Assembly: GCF_000835495.1 (NCBI RefSeq)
Contig: NW_015622541.1
Span: forward strand, 6,944,001-7,008,000
Direction of reading: 5' to 3'
DNA: 64,000 bases
DNA from: Cladophialophora immunda
Lineage: Eukaryota; Ascomycota; Eurotiomycetes; Chaetothyriales; Herpotrichiellaceae
Shown here: positions 57,146-64,000 of the stretch, one piece after another
Layout: every line of letters starts with the position of its first letter
Numbering within the stretch: position 1 is the stretch's first letter
Notes under the pieces: generated by a model
The model's input: only the letters and a program-made list of their open reading frames with translations
Databases searched by the model: none
Told to the model about the DNA's origin: nothing
Program-made: the position numbers and the translations under genes

Positions 57146-59172
57146 CAAGATTGGGTCAATTCAGATTCCCTAGAGGAAATAGAGTAAAGGTTAGACCTCC
57201 GTCTCCGTGCTATGAGGGAGCCCAGTAGAATATCCAATAAAAGCTCGCCCCTTGGTAGGTGCAACATCCTGAAAGATGTGGGCGGGTGAAAAGCGAAGTG
57301 CAGAAAGGAGTCTCACAGCCAGAGGAGACCTATCAACGAGAGAGCAAGCTGGGAAATGGAAGCAGATCTAGCCATGGCCCCAACATCGCAATAGGTTGTG
57401 GAGGGAGATTTGACTTCTCCAGGTTACGCGTGGACCATGGTAGTCGAAGAGACCGCTGCGGATGTAAGAGTGTGCAGTGGCAATCTCTTTTATGCCGTTC
57501 TTTTAGCATACTCGGATGACGGATGGCTGCCAACAGACTGCTATGCGCCGAAACGATCCGCATCGCAGACACGTCCATCAATGTGAGCACCAGTCAGCAC
57601 ATGGCACGCCGCAGGAGAAGCCGCAAGAGTTATCGTCGAGAGGAGGTGGCTGCACTGCCCCTGCCTGTCGTGGCCGTCCCAACTATATCTGTAACGTCTC
57701 TTGTATTTCCGCGGCTTCAGGTTAGCAGTCTCCTGTGTGCTCTGTAGTGGTGGGAGAATCAGGCTGAGATGTGTTGCTGCGATGATGAAAACGCATTGGA
57801 CCTTGTTGCTGCTTTTAGCGGAACAAGGATGTTGCGAGCATCAACATTTCCCAGCCTCACGCTCGATCATCACCCGCATCTCAAGACCATCATTTCCACA
57901 ATTCTCACCTTCGAGAAGGAGAAACCTGATGACCTTCCACCACTAGTGGCCCGGAAATGCACTTATCTTTCATCTCCCAATGACTCAGAAATTGGGCAAT
58001 GTACGGAGCACCCTGGGCCATCCCCGGCTGTTGTTGCTGCCAAGGGTAAGAACAATCATCCTGCTACACGCTAACTTGCACCCAACCTCGCCTGTCGTGC
58101 CAGAAGCATTCGGTAGGTCTTGAGGCTTGCCACTAGGCGCCTAGACGGAACCTCCAGGCATCGCGCCGTTCCGCTGGTTGCTGATGCGTCGGTGGGTTTC
58201 CTACGGGGACTATTTCCTGACTGGCGCTGCTTGTCCGTTGATATCAGCTCTCCGTCGCACGCCGATGGATTTCAACAGGCGCCAATGACGGCCCGGGCGC
58301 TGGTTGTTCAGGCCAATACGAGCGAGGCGGTGTCCCAACGTGCATGCCCCCCCAGCATCCTTGGTGGATGGTGACCTTGGGACGTGAAGATCAGCAGAAG
58401 AATATGCAAATGTGTTGGCATTGGCCTTCCTTCTTATCATCGACTTTGGGCCAGATCGGGGGCAAGTTCAGTCTGGAAAAGGCGAGCTGCAGGGCACGCT
58501 CCGCTCGCCTGGTTCCAAGATTTCCTCTGCCCAGGCGCTTGGGCGAGACAAGGCCCGCAAGCCTCGACAAACGACAAACCTAGGACAGACGCCGGGCTTT
58601 TTCTGGCTTTCAGGCGTCGCCGGAGATTGTTGTGGTCCCTGTCCGAGCCCTGTTCTGCAGAAGCAGCCAACTTGCCAGCTGGCGTCAGGATTCGTCAAGA
58701 ACGTTCTCTTGTCCTACTCGTACACCACTGCCGTCTTTTGGTCCGAGGTAAAGGACCGGTGTGGCAACCTTGCGCAGATTCTCAATTGGCCTGGAGTAGC
58801 GGGTTTCGAGTCCCGCAGCCTTTTGGCCGTTTCTCATCCCCCAACCTCAATGATGGCAGATGGAGAGATTATTCAGGCCGGGAAGGCTAGCATCACTCCC
58901 CGAGGCCTAAGTCGCTCCCCAGCCCCAGAACCCCGCAGGAAACAAAGGGCTCTGCAGGGACTCGAGAAGAAGGCTTTCTCCAGATTTATTCAGTCTCCGG
59001 CAACATGGCTGCTGGCATCGCAAACCAACATTATCCCCGTCTCCTCCTCTGAACCGATCACTCGGGTTGTCATCTCTTCTTCCCCTACCCTGTCTTTTTT
59101 CCCAAGACTGTTTGTCTTTGTTCGAGTGATACCTGCTTGGCTGCTCTTTACCCCCCAGCCGTGTCGACCATC
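57146..59172. other. 2-kb region without a supported gene
   Basis: Several plus-strand frames (for example 57523-57747, 57769-58074 and 58412-59230) are open for 70-270 codons but lack a recognisable domain, convincing splice joins or consistent starts. The last part is the leader of the sugar transporter gene. A tRNA-like T-arm at 58799-58817 has no tRNA body. Decayed gene remnants are possible. Confidence 0.4.
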
Positions 59173-61045
59173 ATGGGGGCTGCAAAGAGACATACCTCGT
59201 CTCACTCGAGTCCGTACAACAGACTCGTAACGGTGGCCGTCGCTTTCGGTTCTATGGTGAGTGACGGTTCATAGGGTTTACCATCGACTTTTATGTAATG
59301 GTGTTGGCAGAAGAAGACTGACTGTGGCAGACCTATGGCTACTGCTCGGCCATCATTGGGAGCACCATCGGGCAACCAGGATGGTATCAGTTCTTCGACC
59401 TGCCTATGCAAGGCGAACCAGGCTATGGCGGAAAGACCACCGATGCGATTGCGACGGCGAACGGTCTATACAGCGCAGGCGGAGCAGTCGGATCTCTTTT
59501 CATTGCTTGGTCAGCTACTGCCATTGGCCGCAAACGAAGTATTCAACTGGGTGCACTCTTGGCCATCATCGGAGGCGCTTTCCAGGGAGGTGCAGCGGCG
59601 CTGGCGTAAGTTGTCACTCCGTGTGTCCTTGTTTCTGTCTCAGAACACTCCTGATATCTTCGTCAGCATGTTCCACGTGGGCCGAGTCATCTCGGGCCTA
59701 GGGATCGGGATTCTCGTCACGGCCTGTCCGATGTATCTGTCTGAGTTGGCGCCGCCTGAAAACCGTGGGTGGTTGGTTGGCCATCATGCCATCTTCTTGG
59801 TGTTTGGATACATGCTCTCGGGATGGCTCGGGTATGCATGTTATTTCGCAACGGACAAGAACCCGTCCTTTGCATGGAGGTTTCCCCTCTGTGTTCAGAC
59901 TCTTCCGCCGTTGGTGTTGGCGATCACATCGATCTGGATCCCCAAATCGCCGAGATGGCTCCTCCAAAAGGGCAGGACCGAAGAGGCCTGGACCGTTATC
60001 CGGGCACTGCGCCGATCGCCAGAAGACCCAGACGATCTAGTGGCGAAGGAGGAACTGTACCAGACCAAAGAGCAGATCGCGCTTGACTCCGCCAAACTGA
60101 AGGCTGTTGGATATGGCCCCTGGATGGCTTGCATCAAGAAGAAGAGCTATCGCAAGAGAATGATCATTGGCTTCTTGACGCAATGGGGAGCCGAGTTTGC
60201 TGGTCCCTTGGTCATTGTACGTGGATTTCTTCGTCACTTCCTTGTTGGATCCAAAAAGCTGACACGTTCCTAGAACAACTATATGGTGATTCTATACACG
60301 AACCTCGGGCAGACAGGATCGATGCCCCTCCTTCTCTCCGCCGTCTGGCTCACCACAGCCGGTAAGTACTGCCCCCTTACCTTACCTTGAGAGCTATCCC
60401 CGCTCACATATTTCCTCGGTTCCAGGTGTCATCTACAACCCAACAGGCGCGTGGCTCCACGATAAGGTCAATTCCCGGCGCTTCATGTACATGTTCGGCA
60501 CGGCGGGCTGCCTGGTGACGACGTCGATCCTCTGCGCGCTGCTCGCGACGTACGCCGGCACGACGGACAAGGGCGGCAACGCGGGCGGCGTCTTCATCGT
60601 ATTCCTGTACCTCACGTTCCAGGGCACGTTCTGCGACACGACCATGTACCTGTACGTGAGCGAGATCTTTCCGACCGAGATCCGGCCGATCGGGATGGGC
60701 TTCTCGCTGTTCGGGCAGTTCGCGGCGACCATCATCCTGCTGCAGACGGCGCCGATCGGCTTCGTCACCGTGGGCTGGAAGTACTACCTGGTGATCGTGT
60801 GCTGGTGCATCGTCTACCTGCCCATGATCTACTTCTTCTGGCCCGAGACCGCGCGCCTGTCGCTCGAGGAGATCTCCAAGCAGTTTGGCGACGACGTCGC
60901 CGTCCACGTCAACGACATCAGCGACGAGCAGCGCCGCGAGCTCGACGAGTTCCTCAAGTCCAAGGACATCGTCCACTCGTCCGCCGGCGCCGACTCGGGC
61001 TCCCCGGCCACGGAGATCCAGGAGGAAGCCACGGAGAAAGTCTGA
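59173..61045 (+). CDS. MFS sugar transporter (sugar porter family)
   Basis: Five exons: 59173-59256, 59331-59605, 59667-60216, 60274-60361 and 60426-61045; 538 aa. All introns are GT-AG and in frame. It has about 12 membrane segments and the sugar-porter marks: AIGRKRSIQLG (loop 2-3), YLSELAPPENRG (end of helix 4), IPKSPRWLLQKGR (before the central loop), YLYVSEIFPTEIRPIG (helix 10 region) and PETARLSLEEI after helix 12. Such proteins move hexoses, pentoses, quinate or related polyols across the plasma membrane with protons or by facilitation; the substrate cannot be read. The C-terminal tail is acidic. Codon use in exon 5 is clearly GC-richer than in exon 1. Confidence 0.93.
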
Positions 61046-61679
61046 AAGGGGTTTCCCTGCGATGTACTTACGCCTGTACACGCATGTATTCACATTCACG
61101 TCCTGACAATAGCAGGTCGGCGTATACATGACCGACCTGGAAAAAGAAAGGGAAAAAAGAGGAGAGATGAAGACAAGGAAGGAGGAGGACAAAACCAAAA
61201 AGAATTGACTGACGACGCGATCGACGACGAAAAAACTGTTTAATTGGGCTTTTCCCGCCTCCAACTGCGACTTTTCTGGTTCTAAATACCTAGTTCTATC
61301 GTTCCCCCCGTACATACATACATAACACCCGACGCAAGTTTCGAGGGCTTTTGCATTTCGGGATATTTGGTGTCCAATGTGAGGTTGCATAGCAGGTTTC
61401 CCAATCCAATATACAAATACTGGGTGGGCATCAGAGAGGAGAGGACTGGAATCTTATCATGATTGTCCGTACATACCTTCTAAAAAGGAATACATGCTAG
61501 TGTAACGTAGTTTCTTTGGTCTTTCAGGTTGACATTGTTTCGCACATGCCAACAGGTGGACGGATTCTTCTGCTTGGACAGAGCACCATTCTCGAGACCT
61601 GTCACCTGAGAACTATCTCCATGGTCATAAGCAGCTCGTAATACCATCTCTTGGTCATTGAACGTCTCTGCAGGCCTGC
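61046..61679. other. Convergent intergenic region
   Basis: 634 bp between the transporter stop and the cyclase-family stop. AG-rich at 61138-61190 and with a short (CATA)n run near 61312-61324. No gene seen. Confidence 0.5.
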
Positions 61680-62732
61680 TCAAAAGATCGCTATGCAATT
61701 TGGTGGACTGCTAACGCCTCCAGGCATGTTGAACGGCGCGCTTGCGACAAAAAACTCCCAGCGCTGCTCCTTCACGCACATCTCGCTCAGTGCCTCAAGA
61801 TCAAAGAGCTCACCGATCGGCATGCCCCAGCCCGCCAGTAAGTATTCATGCATGAAAACTCCCTCTACCTCGGCCTCTCCTTCACCACGGGGATAAGTCT
61901 TCTTAGCAGGATAGACTTCAAATGATATCGCATCACTCGCCACCGCAGAGAAGCCTGTATCCCACAGCCAGCGTAGCATTTCCTCGGTTCCTTCGACCCC
62001 AGCATGTTGAGGAGTCTTAGTCGTTGCGTACGCGTTCTTGTCGTCGGGTGTCATGCGCGTATCCCATTCCTTAGTCACCCCCATGCGCACGAAGAGGATG
62101 TCGCCACGTTTGAACGTCAAGTTCTCCTCTTGAGCAATCTCGAGCAGTACGCTGAGGGGGACTGAATGGTCGCTGAATGTCGAATAGGCAATGCCTCTCT
62201 TTTCTGCATAAGAGACGTAGTCCAATAGCACTCCTCGCCCGCAAATGCCTTCTTTCGCCCAATACTGCAATCCTATCCGGTGGTTCTTGGGATCCCTGAT
62301 CTCCTTATTCGTCACACCGCCGTAGAATACCCTTCTACTCGGATCACTCCCAGTCGGGTCGGGTTGAGAGAAATGCCTGAGCCCGTCCCACTGGCTGCTC
62401 TGTTGCGGGTTGAATGTGTAGATGTCGTCAAAAGCAGCACCGTCGAGGAGGTCGACAATCTCGTGCTTGCAAGGCAACCGGCCAAAATTGGCGATTTCCA
62501 GCTTGTTCAACTCCCAGCCGAGATTCACACGACGTCCGCTTCGAATGCTTGTCGCGGCTGCAGAGGCGACGACGTCTGGCGTGAGAAGGACGAGACGGCC
62601 CAGGCCCTCTTCTCTCGTATTGGGCTCGCTCGGCCATACCCGCTTCTTGTCGGGCAGCGCATCGAACGGTGTCAAATGGAGAGGGTGTATTTGAGGGTCT
62701 TTCTCGTGGACGTCATTTTGAAGTGAGCCCAT
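61680..62732 (-). CDS. Cyclase-family (kynurenine-formamidase-like) putative hydrolase
   Basis: Single-exon gene, 350 aa, of the cyclase family (PF04199). RRVNLGWELNKLEIANFGR, SQWDGLRHF at about 135-143, and RGVLLDYVSYAEKRG with a following FKRGDILFVRMG block fit the fungal branch. Bacterial KynB members bind metal through an HxGTHxDxP motif; here the equivalent region reads WDGLRHF, a known variation of fungal members. The enzyme class hydrolyses amides or lactones of small acids, and the substrate here is unknown. No signal peptide. The neighbour to the left is a convergent sugar transporter; a catabolic link is possible but unproven. Confidence 0.85.
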   Translation of the reverse strand: MGSLQNDVHEKDPQIHPLHLTPFDALPDKKRVWPSEPNTREEGLGRLVLLTPDVVASAAATSIRSGRRVNLGWELNKLEIANFGRLPCKHEIVDLLDGAAFDDIYTFNPQQSSQWDGLRHFSQPDPTGSDPSRRVFYGGVTNKEIRDPKNHRIGLQYWAKEGICGRGVLLDYVSYAEKRGIAYSTFSDHSVPLSVLLEIAQEENLTFKRGDILFVRMGVTKEWDTRMTPDDKNAYATTKTPQHAGVEGTEEMLRWLWDTGFSAVASDAISFEVYPAKKTYPRGEGEAEVEGVFMHEYLLAGWGMPIGELFDLEALSEMCVKEQRWEFFVASAPFNMPGGVSSPPNCIAIF

Positions 62733-63442
62733 AGTGAGATGGAAGTGAGACCAACAAGGGCCGACTCCACGCGTCTAGTTTGATCTAGGCTGCTAGGATA
62801 GAATGAAGTCCTAATTGCTGTCAATTGTGCAGTCTGATGTGCAGACCGTATCGCCGTGAACGCGGGGTGTTCGAGATTCAACCGGGTAAATTGGAACTCG
62901 TGTGTTCGCTGAGAGCGTGGATCTCCATCGAAGTGCAAAAAGTTGGGGACAAAGTTCGATGGTGAATTTCTCCGAATCCTCTCGGTCGAATCACAACGTC
63001 CAACCGCTGTGGTGGCAATGTCCCATCGTCTGTCGAGAGCCCGCCTTTTCAGAGTGATAAACTTCGCATCATCTCCACCGTTCGGTTTGTGTTCGGAGCT
63101 CGGACGTCCCACAACAACGTTGTGACCATTGTTTGTGGTGGGCGGTCCACGAGACCCAGGCTCCCTCAAGTCTCTGCCGTTGAGTAAGTGAACAACAACT
63201 CCTTGTTGCATTTAGGTCGTTGAAGGCCGTCAGTGGCAAATTCGTGATGACCCCGCCGCCCCCAGATCCGCGCCGAATGCGTACCACATCCTCAATGGTT
63301 GGCGGAGGGGGCGGATTCAAAGTCGAAAATGCCCAATCCTCCACACGCAGGTCGGGTAGTTCACCTTGTGACTAGATCAGGTGCTCAACTGTGGGTATCA
63401 AGTCATGGTCAAGTTTGCTTTTTTGCAGTCCAGCTGGATTGT
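62733..63442. other. Intergenic region left of the partial gene
   Basis: 710 bp; promoter of the cyclase-family gene and 3' end of the partial gene. No gene supported. Confidence 0.5.
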
Positions 63443-64000
63443 CTAATCGGAATCAAAGTCAAAGCTCTCAAGTATCCGACTGAACTTGTTGGAGAGCTTC
63501 CAGAACCGCATTTTCCGGAGCATGGTTTGAGCTTCGTGGCTTATTGCTTCGAGACTGCCACTGCTGTAGATGTTTTCGACAGCGCCAATACTTGCGGGTC
63601 CTCCGTTCTCGATCCAGGTTGCAATTGCGGTCCTTTGACCGTCAATCCGATTCGGCAAATCGAGTCGGACAGGACATGTGGCGTAACCGGGGTCTGAGGA
63701 GGGTTGTGGCCCGAATTTGGCAAAGGCAAGGATGAAAATGTAGCCCATAAAAGTTCGCATGATCTCACAGGGCGCAGAGACCAGATATTCGTTTGCCACG
63801 GCAATGATCTGAGCAGCATGCCAGGCCAGGTTGCGAGCCTTTGTGGGATTTTTCACGAGGATTGAACGTAGGCGTCGCGTGGCCGACACAAGGCTGTGAT
63901 CTAGTTGTTTGGACTGCGAAGCAGAAGAGCGGAAGATATGGACAATAAGGTCCATAGCCTCGTCGGCGCTATACAAGTGGGAGTAATGACAGATGAGCGC
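63443..64000 (-). CDS. C-terminal part of a probable fungal transcription factor (runs off the window)
   Basis: Minus-strand frame open from the right edge down to the stop at 63443, about 185 residues. The end is helical with QLDHSLVSATRRLRSILVKNPTKARNLAWHAAQIIAVANEYLVSAP, the kind of C-terminal region found behind the fungal_trans domain in C2H2- or Zn2Cys6-type regulators. No DNA-binding motif is within the window, so the class is inferred. The start lies beyond position 64000. Confidence 0.6.
   Translation of the reverse strand, partial: ALICHYSHLYSADEAMDLIVHIFRSSASQSKQLDHSLVSATRRLRSILVKNPTKARNLAWHAAQIIAVANEYLVSAPCEIMRTFMGYIFILAFAKFGPQPSSDPGYATCPVRLDLPNRIDGQRTAIATWIENGGPASIGAVENIYSSGSLEAISHEAQTMLRKMRFWKLSNKFSRILESFDFDSD

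Noticed and set aside
58799..58817. tRNA T-arm-like sequence (GGGTTTCGAGTCCC)
   Set aside because: The loop is one base too long, and no acceptor stem, D-arm or anticodon arm can be placed upstream.

Overview
The window is nuclear DNA of a filamentous ascomycete (Pezizomycotina). The evidence is short GT-AG introns of about 45-90 nt, several fungal Zn2Cys6 transcription factors with the fungal_trans middle region, an Atg22 vacuolar effluxer, Mediator subunit Med14, a NACHT-ankyrin NLR-like protein and an HDEL-terminated protein disulfide isomerase. Eurotiomycetes (perhaps a black-yeast relative) is my guess from gene content; it is not proven. All exon models were built by hand from splice sites and reading frame, without transcripts.

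Left part (1-9.2 kb): mitochondrial intermediate peptidase, then two regulators on opposite strands around a shared upstream region. The first keeps only half of a Zn2Cys6 cluster; the second has a complete one.

Accessory block (about 9.2-25.5 kb): class-III aminotransferase, a membrane-anchored DUF3445 (heme-dependent N-demethylase-like) protein, a Baeyer-Villiger-type flavin monooxygenase, a DUF1349 protein, a phytanoyl-CoA-hydroxylase-like Fe(II)/2-oxoglutarate dioxygenase with 9 exons, an amino-acid/choline-type permease with 20 exons, a SAM methyltransferase and a third Zn2Cys6 regulator. There is no polyketide synthase, NRPS, terpene synthase or prenyltransferase. The set reads as uptake plus oxidative and transaminating processing of an amine or modified amino acid. 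This is inference from family membership and adjacency.

Housekeeping block (26.2-39.5 kb): a small conserved-looking protein, PDI, Atg22, Med14 and uracil-DNA glycosylase. A 529-bp fold-back element with inverted arms of about 170 bp and TA flanks lies at 40.3-40.9 kb.

Second accessory block (41.2-51 kb): an FMO with an NTF2-like N-terminus beside a Zn2Cys6 factor, a secreted GH20 hexosaminidase and an MmgE/PrpD-family protein.

Right part (51.2-64 kb): a NACHT-ankyrin protein whose ankyrin tail contains homogenised 99-bp repeats and then loses frame twice, an ACC-synthase-like aminotransferase, a sugar-porter MFS transporter, a cyclase-family (kynurenine-formamidase-like) protein, and the C-terminus of a further protein, probably a regulator, running off the right edge.

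Notable architecture: two GC-AG introns, a 37-nt intron, a 25-nt microexon carrying the NACHT P-loop, an 18-nt permease microexon, and a possible intron directly after the Atg22 start codon. I saw no tRNA, rRNA or CRISPR.
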